A stretch of DNA of 64,000 nt, from contig NZ_CP083757.1 in the NCBI RefSeq assembly GCF_020149935.1, forward strand, positions 124,001-188,000. The letters are read 5' to 3'. The stretch's first letter is position 1. The number at the start of each line of letters is the position of its first letter. Below the pieces are notes generated by a model that saw only the letters and a program-made list of their open reading frames with translations, was not told the origin of the DNA and ran no database searches. Both the position numbers and the translations under genes were made by a program. This DNA is from Marinilongibacter aquaticus. Its GTDB lineage: Bacteria > Bacteroidota > Bacteroidia > Cytophagales > Spirosomataceae. Below, piece after piece: positions 1 through 8,717 of this stretch.

Positions 1-849
1 GAGGATGTGCTTTTGGTTAAAATTTCGCGAAATTCTACTTCGCCGATTGCGTATTGGTATCGTTTGAATACAGAATCGTTGACTTTCGTGGATGAAGGTC
101 AAATCAATCAGCAAGAGCTTACGGAAGACGATGAACTGGCCTTTTTCTCTTGGATAACGCAAATTGGAGACAAGGTTTACCTTCCTTTCTTCAAAGTGCG
201 GGCCTGCTGCAACGATACCTTCGGCACCGTGGGCGAAGACAATGCCTATGTGGCCATTTACTCTTATCCCGAAATGGAATTGGAAAAAGTTATCAAAGAT
301 GAACGTGCCAGTTTCATTGGTCGCTATTTCACAAAGGGGTTGTTTGTCGAAGACAACGGTGATGCCTATGCTTTCTCAGCTTCTGTAGCCCAAACTAATA
401 ATGAAATCACCAGTACAAAGCCTTCGGCTGTCTTGCGAATCAAAAATGGAGAAACCGAATTTGACGATGCGTATTATTTCGATGTAGAAACGCTGGCCGG
501 CGGGAAAAGCATGACCACATGGACGCAATTGGGTAGTGGCAAATATTTGGTGAATATGACCGAAAGTAAAACGTCGGCCTATGCCAATGGATTGGAATAC
601 GCGATTGTGGACGTGTTGGCCAAAACCTATGTCGAAGTGAGCGGCATTCCGCAAGCAGATGAAATTCAATTGCTGACTGCCCGCAACAATTACGTGTCGG
701 AAGATGGCAAAACGGTGTCTGTTGGCATTACCCTAAAAGACGGGGGCAGCTATGTGTACAATATCGATGTGGATTCGGCTACGGCCAGCCAAGGCTTAAA
801 AGTAGAAGGCGGCGTAATCACGGCCATCGACAAGGTGAAGAGCAAATAG
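1..849 (+). CDS. DUF4374 domain-containing protein (3' part, truncated by window edge)
   Basis: The frame is open from base 1, so the 282 codons seen are the C-terminal part of a longer protein; no true start is visible and the GTG at base 7 is only an internal codon. The sequence alternates short beta strands with polar loops (for example the KYLVNMTES and TVSVGITLKDGG stretches), as in the beta-propeller-like DUF4374 family of Bacteroidota, whose members are usually about 400 residues. In this phylum such proteins are often encoded beside TonB-dependent siderophore receptors and are thought to be cell-envelope proteins of iron uptake; no such neighbour can be seen here because the window begins inside the gene. 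A strong terminator follows 30 bases after the stop, so this is the last gene of its operon. Family assignment is from overall resemblance only. Confidence 0.7.
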   Translation, partial: EDVLLVKISRNSTSPIAYWYRLNTESLTFVDEGQINQQELTEDDELAFFSWITQIGDKVYLPFFKVRACCNDTFGTVGEDNAYVAIYSYPEMELEKVIKDERASFIGRYFTKGLFVEDNGDAYAFSASVAQTNNEITSTKPSAVLRIKNGETEFDDAYYFDVETLAGGKSMTTWTQLGSGKYLVNMTESKTSAYANGLEYAIVDVLAKTYVEVSGIPQADEIQLLTARNNYVSEDGKTVSVGITLKDGGSYVYNIDVDSATASQGLKVEGGVITAIDKVKSK

Positions 850-878
850 TACATTCAACACAAATGCAAAATTAAAGG

Positions 879-904
879 GCCCAGAAAATTTCTGGGCTTT
901 TTTT
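879..904 (+). terminator. Rho-independent terminator after the DUF4374 gene
   Basis: A 9-bp stem (GCCCAGAAA with TTTCTGGGC) closes on a very small loop and is followed by seven T. It sits 30 bases after the stop codon of the upstream gene. Confidence 0.85.
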
Positions 905-1119
905 ACGGTTTGTTTTCTTCGAAATGAATATATCGAACAAGAACTCAATTTTTTTTTGAAATCTACACAAGTCGCATATTCGGTTTAAAATTTTCGTCAG
1001 ACGGCTGGAATGGACGTTTTGGATAAAATTGAACAATTTCGGGTTGGCACATAATTTAATTGTTTTTCCACATTGGTTGGAATTACACATATATATTTTC
1101 ATGAACCGTTTGAAACACT

Positions 1120-1127
1120 TACATTTG
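1120..1127 (+). promoter_or_regulatory. Candidate Bacteroidota -7 promoter element
   Basis: TACATTTG matches the TANNTTTG -7 consensus of Bacteroidota sigma-70 promoters. No clear TTTG -33 box is seen 19-21 bases upstream, so support is weak. A start about 6 bases downstream would give a transcript of roughly 70 bases ending at the hairpin at 1166-1202. Confidence 0.3.
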
Positions 1128-1165
1128 TTATTAGGTAACATATATGGATTTTAGTTTTTGCAAGA

Positions 1166-1202
1166 AAAAGCTCTCGAGTGTCTCGGGAGCTTTTCTCTTT
1201 TA
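1166..1202 (+). terminator. Strong hairpin terminator with no obvious gene in front
   Basis: A 13-bp stem (AAAAGCTCTCGAG with CTCGGGAGCTTTT, one G-U pair) closes on the triloop TGT and is followed by CTCTTTT. It lies about 260 bases beyond the terminator of the nearest upstream plus-strand gene, so it may end a separate small RNA. Confidence 0.65.
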
Positions 1203-1378
1203 ATGTGCTCATTGTGAGTATTTTTAATACTATTATGCCCTTTTCTTACTTTGGTATTTTTTTTAGTTCGCTTTTTTGATGTGGAATACTTTCTACACCA
1301 TTTCCACGGTTTTGAGCGTGCTCTCGAATGTGTATACGAAAATTATTGCCGCCCTTATTTTATAATAAAAGACTAGGA

Positions 1379-1408
1379 TAAAAAAATGGTGGCTTCGGCC
1401 ACCATTTT
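1379..1408 (-). terminator. Terminator of the first susCD operon
   Basis: A perfect 11-bp stem (AAAATGGTGGC with GCCACCATTTT) closes on the stable tetraloop TTCG (CGAA on the minus strand). Read on the minus strand it ends in a T run. It follows the susD-like stop codon by 28 bases. Confidence 0.85.
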
Positions 1409-1436
1409 GTCGGGTTATATACAAAGGGGTTGAATT

Positions 1437-2936
1437 TTATCTGTATCCATTGTTGCTGGGGTCGGCATCCAATAGGGCAGGGTTGAGGTCAATCTCTTGT
1501 TGCGGAATCGGCAATTTCACCATGTTTGGTTCAATGTTTTCGTTTCCTTTGAAAATGCCGTAGTTGGCATTTTGCACAGTTTCAACAAGAATCCCCCAGC
1601 GGATTAGGTCGTATCGGCGTTCCGATTCTCCGGCCAATTCCCACTTGCACTCGTCTTGAATGGCCTTTCGCAATTCGGTTTGGCTGCTGGTTGCAATCGG
1701 CTGTGCCGGTGAGTAGGCTCTTTCGCGAATACGGTTTATGTAATCCAGAGATTCGCTGGTGCGTCCCAATTCGTTGGCAGCTTCGGCGGCCATCAGGTAC
1801 ACTTGTGCCAGTCGCATGGTGATCCAGGCTTCGCCGTGGTTGCCGCGAGGCGAGTCCACGAAATTGAAGTTTGTTCTTTTCTTCAGGTAGGTGAAGTTCA
1901 AGTCGTAGCCCAAATAGCTATCCATCAAAGTGTAAGGTCTTCTCAGGTCGTTTTCAGGGAATTTGTCGATCAGGTCATTCAAAGGCACATTCAATCCGTA
2001 ACCGTTGAACTCTTCGCCAATGGCGAGCATTTTTCCGGCAAATTCATTTCGCAATGAGGCATCTCTGGGCTCGTCACGCAAACGCGGATTGAAGCTATCG
2101 GTAATATCCTGCGTATTGTTTGGTACGTCTTTGGTATAGTCAAAACCGAAAATCGCTTCGTCGTTGAATTGATTGTTGAGGTCGAAAACTTCACCGTAAG
2201 TAGACATCAATTTATGCGGAGAATTGTTGATGATATCCGCAGAGGTTTCCAGGGCTTTGTCCCAGTCTTCTTGCCACAAGTAAAAACGCGTTCTCAAAAA
2301 CTTGGCCGACCATTTCGTGGCTCGTCCTATTTTGTCGCCTTCGTTGGCATTCGGCAGTAAACCTTCCGCTTTGATCAGGTCTTGTACCATTTGATTACGG
2401 ATTTCGGTCATGTCTGAACGACCCAAAACAGCCACTTCGTCGAGAGGGATATCTTCGAGAAAATAGGGTACATCGCCCCATAATGCTGTGAGGTGATAAT
2501 AGGCCAAGGCTCTCAGGAAAAGGGCTTCGCCGATCACCAAATCTTGCGTGGCCGGCGATATTTTGTCATTGCCGTCTACGTTCACCAAAACAGAATTGGC
2601 ATCGCCGATCGCACTGTAAAGGTCACGCCATAAGTTGTAGGCATTGCCGTAATTGGTTTCGGTAAGGTTGTAATCCATGATTGGGGCTAGGCCACCGAAA
2701 ATTCGGCTGGGCATCATTTCGTCCGATCCGAATAAGGTCCATGCCGTGATGCCTTGCCAACCTTTGTAAAGGTTTCCGGTGCGGAAATCGAGGTACAAAC
2801 CGTTGGCGGCTTGAATGGCCTCTTGGTCCGAATTGTAGAAGTTGTTGGGCGAGATAATGCCTCTTACGTTTTCTTCCAGAAAATTGCTGCAACTGCTCAG
2901 AAAGAATAGCGACGTTATTAGATATATATATTTCAT
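1437..2936 (-). CDS. RagB/SusD family nutrient-uptake outer-membrane lipoprotein (PUL 1)
   Basis: This 499-residue protein is the surface glycan-binding partner of the SusC-type transporter encoded directly upstream; together they form a lidded complex in the outer membrane. The N-terminus is a lipoprotein signal with lipobox LSSC at residues 13-16, so the mature protein starts at Cys16. The body has the SusD pattern: the Leu-rich TPR-like stretch VIGEALFLRALAYYHLTALWGDVPY near residue 140, an ITMRLAQVYLMAAEAANELG helix, the ELAGESERRYDLIRWG stretch near residue 440, and the closing IPQQEIDLNP. Only 12 bases separate it from the susC stop, which implies co-transcription. A strong terminator follows. 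The ligand cannot be read from the sequence; the neighbouring sulfatases suggest a sulfated glycan. Confidence 0.95.
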   Translation of the reverse strand: MKYIYLITSLFFLSSCSNFLEENVRGIISPNNFYNSDQEAIQAANGLYLDFRTGNLYKGWQGITAWTLFGSDEMMPSRIFGGLAPIMDYNLTETNYGNAYNLWRDLYSAIGDANSVLVNVDGNDKISPATQDLVIGEALFLRALAYYHLTALWGDVPYFLEDIPLDEVAVLGRSDMTEIRNQMVQDLIKAEGLLPNANEGDKIGRATKWSAKFLRTRFYLWQEDWDKALETSADIINNSPHKLMSTYGEVFDLNNQFNDEAIFGFDYTKDVPNNTQDITDSFNPRLRDEPRDASLRNEFAGKMLAIGEEFNGYGLNVPLNDLIDKFPENDLRRPYTLMDSYLGYDLNFTYLKKRTNFNFVDSPRGNHGEAWITMRLAQVYLMAAEAANELGRTSESLDYINRIRERAYSPAQPIATSSQTELRKAIQDECKWELAGESERRYDLIRWGILVETVQNANYGIFKGNENIEPNMVKLPIPQQEIDLNPALLDADPSNNGYR

Positions 2937-2948
2937 TGTTCTTTTCGA

Positions 2949-5900
2949 TTAAAAATTGGCTTTCAAACCAACCGTGAAGGTTTTGGAATTGGGGTATTGA
3001 TTGCGAATTACTCCACGCACCGTAGAGTTTGTGCCGAAACGTGTGGATTCGGGATCGTATCCACGGAACTTCGAAAGCAGGAATACATTGCTGCCCACAC
3101 CGTATACCGAAAGGCTCTTTACCACATCTGATTTTACCGGAAGGTTGTACTCCAATTTCAATGTTTTCAGTCTCAGGTGCGAGCCGTCCTCCAACATGGC
3201 GGAGTTTGACACCACATCCGACAAACTGGCTACACTACCCGCACGCGGTACGTTGGATGTAGGGTTGTCTGGCGTCCAACGGTTTCTTTGTTCGGCGTAT
3301 ACGTTTACCTCGCTCAGTCCGAAGAATCCTTGTTGATTGTATTCATGGTAAATGTCGTTGCCCAATGTACCTTGCAAGAATACATCCAATGTGAAGTTTT
3401 TGTAACGGAAAGAGTTGTTTATCCCACCGAAAATTTTCGGCTCGGGATTGCCCATAATCACGTGGTCGTCGTTGTTGATTTTCCCGTCTCCGTTTTCGTC
3501 TTTGAAGCGTGGCCCGCCTACAACCTGACGGACGCCCAAATCGCCGTCGGCATCGATCTCTTCTTGCGATTTGTATGTGCCCAAGTACTGTACGCCGGTG
3601 AATACACCCACGGGTTTTCCCGGAATCAATTTGGCTCCGGGCCCGCCTTGTTCTAAGCTGTAAATCACGATTTCATCCACTCCGGCCAAATTCAAGATTT
3701 TTGAACGGTTGCCCGACAGAGTGACCGTTGATCTCCAGCTGAAGTCTTTTTTGTCGATGTTGATGGTGTTGATCATCAATTCCAGACCTTGGTTTTGAAT
3801 CGATCCAATGTTTTCGAGTTTGGTGTCGAACCCCGTCACTTTGGGTATCTGGCGAGCCAAAAGCAAGTCTTTGGTTTTCTTGTAATAATAGTCCAGTTCA
3901 CCACTGATGCGGTTGTTCAGGAAACCAAATTCCAAACCGATATCCAATTGATCGGTCGTTTCCCATTTCAATTCTGGGTTGGCCGGGCGTCCTCTTTGGA
4001 TACCGATGGTTTGGGTATCGTTGAACACCAACACATTGTTGTTCAATACGGCCAATGTACTGTAAGGATCTACCGACTCTTTTCCGGCACTACCGTAGCT
4101 CATTCTCAGTTTCAAATTGGAGAACAGGTTTTGGTTTTTCATGAACTGCTCGTCGATAATACGCCATGCGAAAGCCACAGAGGGGAAGAAAGCATAGGCA
4201 TTGTTCGATCCCGAATACACCGAAGCACCATCCACACGGCCTACAGCTGTGAAAATGTATTTGTCCATCAAGGTGTAATTGGCTCTGGCTAGCCACGATA
4301 CCAATTGGCGGGAGTTGGTCAGATCTGAGCCGATTCGATAGCTTAGCGGATCACCGATGCTCAGGTTATCGTAGCTGATGGCATTGATCGACAAACCTTG
4401 CGTTTGTGCATAGGCTGTTTCTTTGTGGCCTTTTTGCCAAGTGAAACCCGCCAGTAGGTTCAGGTGATTGTGGGCGTTGATGTCCTTGTCGAAAGTCACG
4501 GTGTTTTCCTGTAAGATGTCAAACTCGAAACTGTCGTCTATTCTGGCGTATCCACCTTGCTGGGCGGCTGCTCTTACTGGAAGGTCGCCCGGATCGAATT
4601 GGTTTTGTTTTGTCCAATTGATTTTTGGCCCGATAGTCGATCTGAACGTAATGTTTTTCCACGGACTGTACTCTACATAAGCGGTAGTGAGGAGGTTGGT
4701 GCCGTAGGTGAAATTGGTACTGAGGGCAATATCGGCCAGGGGATTGCGAAGAGCTCCACCCTGCACAATGTTCTGATCCCAGAAACTGCCGTCGGGGTAA
4801 TACGAAGGATAACTGGTGAGGGCCAGACGCATGTTCCAAAGGTCTACTTTGTCGTTGTCGGTTTTGGTGAATGTACCGTTCATGCGTATACCGGCTTTCA
4901 ACTTTTTATTGAGCTTGAAATCCAAGTTGGTTCGGAGGTTGTAACGTTCGAGGCTGGTGCCTTTGATAATACCTTGCTGGTTGAAATAGTTGGAAGAGAT
5001 GTAGTAATTCAAATCTTTCGTATTTCCACCCACCGAAAGGTCGAGGTTCGAAATGGCTCCATTTTGCGAGATCAAGTCTTGCCAATCGGTATCGGCCACT
5101 TCGCTTTTATCGGCGAAAGGGTCGGCACTGTTCGAATTTTTTGCAAATTCTGTACCGTAATCGGCACGTTCGTAGCCGTTCAGATAGTCGATTTTTCGGG
5201 CCATTTTCTGTATACCCGTATACATGTTCAACGAAACGGTCGGTTTGCTGCCTTTGAAAGCATCTCCACTTTTTGTGGTCACCATAATGACCCCGTTGGC
5301 TCCCCGTGTACCGTAGATCGAAATGGCCGTGGCATCTTTAAGCACCTCGATCGATTCGATGTCGTTGGTGTTGATATTGTTCAGGTTGAAATCTGTACCC
5401 ACAATGAAACCATCGATTACATACAAAGGCTCATTGTTTGCATTGATTGAGTTTCCTCCCCGTATACGTATTGTGGATCGAGCACCGGGTGCACCGTTAG
5501 CCGAGGTCACCAAGACACCTGCCGCACGGCCCTGCAACATTTGATCGACACGCGAAGCGGGCATGTCCTTCAACTTTTTGGAATCGACCGTACCCACAGA
5601 TCCGGTAAGGTCTTTTTTCTTGGCTACGCCATACCCCACGACAACCACTTCATCCAGGGCCTGGGAATCTTCTTCCAATGTAATGTCGATGACCGACTGA
5701 TTCCCCACAATTACCGTTTGGCCTTTGTAGCCAATATACGAGAACACGAGTTCATCTTTCGCCGATGCGGCGATGGCGTATTTTCCGTCAATGTCCGTAA
5801 TCGAACCAATCGAGGTTCCTTTCACCGCCACAGAGACACCCACGAGGGGCTCTTTGTTGTGGTCGAAAACCGTGCCATTAATAGTGGATTGGGCAATGGC

Positions 5901-5963
5901 CTGAATGCTCGAGAACACCAAAACAAGCAGGGCAAAACCTTTCAAATGTATCCGTTTCATCAT
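2949..5963 (-). CDS. SusC/RagA family TonB-linked outer-membrane transporter (PUL 1)
   Basis: A 1004-residue TonB-dependent outer-membrane transporter that imports oligosaccharides with its SusD partner, using energy from TonB-ExbBD. A signal peptide (residues 1-25) is followed by a carboxypeptidase-D regulatory-like domain (about 28-98, with TINGTVFDHNKEPLVGVSV), a TonB box region (DEVVVVGYG, 104-112), the plug (about 115-235, with LQGRAAGV and SIEVLKDATAISIYGTRGANG) and a 22-strand-type barrel ending in TFTVGLKANF with the usual terminal Phe. There is no N-terminal STN domain, so signalling to an anti-sigma factor is not expected. Start at either of two adjacent ATG codons. The 168 bases upstream hold a long palindrome (6024-6059) that may be a regulator site. 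Confidence 0.96.
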   Translation of the reverse strand: MMKRIHLKGFALLVLVFSSIQAIAQSTINGTVFDHNKEPLVGVSVAVKGTSIGSITDIDGKYAIAASAKDELVFSYIGYKGQTVIVGNQSVIDITLEEDSQALDEVVVVGYGVAKKKDLTGSVGTVDSKKLKDMPASRVDQMLQGRAAGVLVTSANGAPGARSTIRIRGGNSINANNEPLYVIDGFIVGTDFNLNNINTNDIESIEVLKDATAISIYGTRGANGVIMVTTKSGDAFKGSKPTVSLNMYTGIQKMARKIDYLNGYERADYGTEFAKNSNSADPFADKSEVADTDWQDLISQNGAISNLDLSVGGNTKDLNYYISSNYFNQQGIIKGTSLERYNLRTNLDFKLNKKLKAGIRMNGTFTKTDNDKVDLWNMRLALTSYPSYYPDGSFWDQNIVQGGALRNPLADIALSTNFTYGTNLLTTAYVEYSPWKNITFRSTIGPKINWTKQNQFDPGDLPVRAAAQQGGYARIDDSFEFDILQENTVTFDKDINAHNHLNLLAGFTWQKGHKETAYAQTQGLSINAISYDNLSIGDPLSYRIGSDLTNSRQLVSWLARANYTLMDKYIFTAVGRVDGASVYSGSNNAYAFFPSVAFAWRIIDEQFMKNQNLFSNLKLRMSYGSAGKESVDPYSTLAVLNNNVLVFNDTQTIGIQRGRPANPELKWETTDQLDIGLEFGFLNNRISGELDYYYKKTKDLLLARQIPKVTGFDTKLENIGSIQNQGLELMINTINIDKKDFSWRSTVTLSGNRSKILNLAGVDEIVIYSLEQGGPGAKLIPGKPVGVFTGVQYLGTYKSQEEIDADGDLGVRQVVGGPRFKDENGDGKINNDDHVIMGNPEPKIFGGINNSFRYKNFTLDVFLQGTLGNDIYHEYNQQGFFGLSEVNVYAEQRNRWTPDNPTSNVPRAGSVASLSDVVSNSAMLEDGSHLRLKTLKLEYNLPVKSDVVKSLSVYGVGSNVFLLSKFRGYDPESTRFGTNSTVRGVIRNQYPNSKTFTVGLKANF

Positions 5964-6023
5964 AATGTATTTTTTAATGATTTAATGATACAAAATTGGG
6001 CTAAATTCAATCCTTAGGCGTCT

Positions 6024-6059
6024 CAAAGTAGGGGTATAAATGATTCATACCCCTATTTG
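6024..6059. promoter_or_regulatory. Palindromic operator-like site upstream of the first susC
   Basis: Arms of 13-14 bases (CAAAGTAGGGGTAT and ATACCCCTATTTG) differ by one inserted base and flank a 9-base spacer. The site is about 60 bases upstream of the susC start and downstream of the stop of the glycosidase gene. The ACCC(C)TATTTG arm recurs in the divergent sulfatase promoter region at 14381-14391. On the minus strand the hairpin lacks a convincing T tract, so an operator is preferred over a terminator. Confidence 0.5.
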
Positions 6060-6131
6060 TTTTATTGTAGTTTGCAGATTGTCAGTGGTTTTGCTGTTTT
6101 TTGAGCTTCGGCTCGGATCTGAAATTCGAGC

Positions 6132-8699
6132 TTATTTCAAGATACGGTACTTCAAGAATTTATAGTTGCCAGCTTCTCGCATTGAAAATGCAAGCTCGCC
6201 TGTTTTGCTCAATGGAAGTCTGGTCTTTTCTCCAGACAAAAGATCCTCAATTTCAATGCTTTTTCCTTTGGCGAAATGCAGCTGGAAATGCCCCTCGTTT
6301 TCTGTATTGTGCACTTCTCGAAAGAGAAGAAGAAAGCCTTTATTTTGTTGCTTTTCTACCGCCTGAAAACCAGTATAGCTAGCATTGGAAGGGCTTTCAC
6401 CGATGGGGAATATCTGGGCGTTCCAAATCTGGGTTCTGTGTTGTTTATAGGTATCGAGCAGATGACTGATTTCCTGTTTGGCCGATGCGGAATACGATTC
6501 GGGCGAGGCGAAAAATTGTGGAATGCCGAAGAGGGTAGTGGCCACGCAATAGGCTGGCGTATACAGATAAGCGTCAGACATTTCGCGGTCGATTATTTCT
6601 GGGTTGTGGATAGTCAACTGAAACTTGTTCAGGTTGGTGTATCGCGATATGTACCAAAAATCGCGAAGGGCCAGAGAAGGTACATAGGTGACATTGATCG
6701 GAGCTCCATTTTTGCGGTTCATTACATGGACATTGCCGTATTCACGAGCCCAATAATAGCCGTATCGTGGAGCATTTTCGGTTAAATCCCAACTGATGCT
6801 GCTTTTGAAATCGGTGTGTTTAATGAATTCTCGTACCTTTTTCATCATCACATCCAAAGATTTATTGTCTGGGAAAGTGGCAAAATCGAGTTTCATTTGG
6901 GTCATTTTCAGTTTGTCCCAGTTGCGGATCATGTCTTCCGTATCCATTCCACGGGCAATTCCCCACAAACCTGTTTTCATTTCAAGCGAATCTGCAGTGG
7001 CTTTTACATTGGTCCAAGCTTGAGGGTAAATGTCGGGGTGTGGATTCCACCCATTTTCCTTTTTGGGCGTCGAACTGTCGTGGTTGCGGGCCACTTGCCA
7101 ACCGTCGTCGATCAGTACCAAATCTACACCCAGCTCTTTTCCATCGTGCAGGTATTTCAAAACCGAAGTCTCGCTGGCCGCATCTTGGCCGTCTCTGTGA
7201 TTTTTGCTCATGCCCCATGTGCAAACCAAAGTATACATGTCTCGGTCGATGCGTGTGGGGTATCGCAAGCGGTCGAAAGTTTTTATAGCCAATTGTTTCT
7301 CAGACTCTTCACCATCGAAAAGAATAACCCAAGAGGCCCAGGCCCAATGGTATTCTTTTCCGTCAATATCTGCGGGGTAAAGGCTGGTGCCAGTATTGCT
7401 GATTCCTTTTTCGGATAAGCTGAAATCGCCCGTGTCGACACCATATTGGTTCACACATTTGTGCGATTCTTTTAGCATCACCAAACCGTTTTTGCCGTCG
7501 TGTATTTCTACAATGTTTGCCCAGTTGTATTTGTTGATTGGTTCGGCGGTGGTCGTGTTTTCTTCTTTGAAAATGGGCGTTTGCACCATGTTTCTGTGCT
7601 GGGTGTCGTTGTAATATCCGCTCAGTTTTATCGTCTGATTCAAAAAGTTAATGGGCAGGTAATCCACACGTCCGGTGGGTATGGTTTCTTCATTCGATTG
7701 GTTGACACCATTGTCGAGGTATTGAGCAATTTTGTAGCCTTTGGGCAGCAGGTTGCTGATTTTGAGCAGGCGTTCGCTGTCTATATTTTGGGTATTGGCT
7801 TTCTCTTTTCCTTTTTCCAGAATCAGCATTTCTGAAATACGCACATCGCCTTTTTCACGGGTATTGTCCAGAAAAATCCGCACAGTGCCATCGGTAGCCA
7901 ATCGGTTTACCGGCAAATCGATAAATTGCCAAGTGGGTGTTTTCTGCATGTCTTGCACGTCTGTCAATGTGGCTTTTCGTTCGCCATCCACAGAAGTAGC
8001 CCTGATTTGATACGATCGCCCTTTTTCGTCCCAATCCCAACACAAAATCCCCAGTTGGTATTCTTTCTCGATGCTAAGCCCAGTGACATGAAATTGTAGG
8101 CTTTTGGGGTCGTATGACTGGCTAGCCACGGTATGGTAAGCCAAGGCTTGGGCGGCGTAAGGGTTTTGTTTTTTGCCCGAAACCTGTGCGATTTGTACCG
8201 AATTGGCTTTGTTTTGGATTGGTTCTTTAAAATATTTTTCGGCGGGCCCTTTGAAGAAAACTTGCGTGCGAAGCCCGGGAGCATCGGGGAAGGCCCAAAT
8301 CGTGTATTTTACGTAAGTTTCGGCCGATGCATAGTATACGATGGCCGAAACCTCCAGGTAATCGGAAGAAAAACCTTCGTCGTTTGCATGGCTAGGCGTA
8401 ATGGAAATCAACTCGCCTTTGGTGTTGTCGATCAAGCCGTAGTATGCCCAATCTGCTCCCACATTGGACGAAGTGTTTTTCCATTCTTTTTGTGTTTTCT
8501 GATTTTTTAAACCAATTGTCACCAAACCTTGGCCGGTCCATTTCCATTTTCTTTCCACTTTTCCAGTGGCCACTGTCAGGATATTTTCTTTGAAAACAGC
8601 CGAAGCCGTTTTGTATTTGAAGGTGAAATCAGAGGCGTGTAAAATTTGGCTTAGGCATAGAAAAGCACAAATTAAGTACAGAGAGCGATGAGTTTTCAT
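6132..8699 (-). CDS. Secreted clan GH-D (GH36/alpha-galactosidase-like) glycoside hydrolase
   Basis: An 855-residue secreted enzyme with a signal peptide (residues 1-22). The N-terminal half (about 23-470) is beta-rich, as in the supersandwich domain of GH36-type enzymes, with an inserted beta domain around 180-295. A TIM barrel follows (about 480-760): it shows LIDDGWQ (529-535) and the MKLDF motif (602-606), whose Asp605 is in the position of the clan GH-D nucleophile (KxD). A small C-terminal beta domain closes it. Retaining alpha-galactosidase activity is the best guess, but the acid/base Asp could not be placed with certainty and the family is divergent. It is the last gene of the sulfatase-regulator-glycosidase operon (18 bases after the regulator stop), so it probably removes alpha-linked residues from a sulfated glycan. 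Confidence 0.78.
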   Translation of the reverse strand: MKTHRSLYLICAFLCLSQILHASDFTFKYKTASAVFKENILTVATGKVERKWKWTGQGLVTIGLKNQKTQKEWKNTSSNVGADWAYYGLIDNTKGELISITPSHANDEGFSSDYLEVSAIVYYASAETYVKYTIWAFPDAPGLRTQVFFKGPAEKYFKEPIQNKANSVQIAQVSGKKQNPYAAQALAYHTVASQSYDPKSLQFHVTGLSIEKEYQLGILCWDWDEKGRSYQIRATSVDGERKATLTDVQDMQKTPTWQFIDLPVNRLATDGTVRIFLDNTREKGDVRISEMLILEKGKEKANTQNIDSERLLKISNLLPKGYKIAQYLDNGVNQSNEETIPTGRVDYLPINFLNQTIKLSGYYNDTQHRNMVQTPIFKEENTTTAEPINKYNWANIVEIHDGKNGLVMLKESHKCVNQYGVDTGDFSLSEKGISNTGTSLYPADIDGKEYHWAWASWVILFDGEESEKQLAIKTFDRLRYPTRIDRDMYTLVCTWGMSKNHRDGQDAASETSVLKYLHDGKELGVDLVLIDDGWQVARNHDSSTPKKENGWNPHPDIYPQAWTNVKATADSLEMKTGLWGIARGMDTEDMIRNWDKLKMTQMKLDFATFPDNKSLDVMMKKVREFIKHTDFKSSISWDLTENAPRYGYYWAREYGNVHVMNRKNGAPINVTYVPSLALRDFWYISRYTNLNKFQLTIHNPEIIDREMSDAYLYTPAYCVATTLFGIPQFFASPESYSASAKQEISHLLDTYKQHRTQIWNAQIFPIGESPSNASYTGFQAVEKQQNKGFLLLFREVHNTENEGHFQLHFAKGKSIEIEDLLSGEKTRLPLSKTGELAFSMREAGNYKFLKYRILK

Positions 8700-8717
8700 A
8701 GGATTTTTGCTTTTGAT

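Larger units (their letters stand above)
905..1436. other. Intergenic region without a convincing protein gene
   Basis: About 530 bases lie between the end of the DUF4374 unit and the end of the susD-like gene. No reading frame here looks protein-coding; the frames present are short, low in complexity and without family resemblance. The region is AT-rich and carries a TACATTTG motif (1120-1127), a strong hairpin with a T tract (1166-1202) and the susD terminator (1379-1408). The first two could bound a very short transcript. Confidence 0.5.

Noticed and set aside
872-1141. An 89-codon minus-strand frame in the intergenic region
   Set aside because: It is Lys/Phe/Asn-rich from AT-rich DNA, crosses a terminator, and has no domain or start context.
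4557-5450. A 297-codon open frame on the plus strand
   Set aside because: It is antisense to the susC-like gene, which is complete and conserved along its length.
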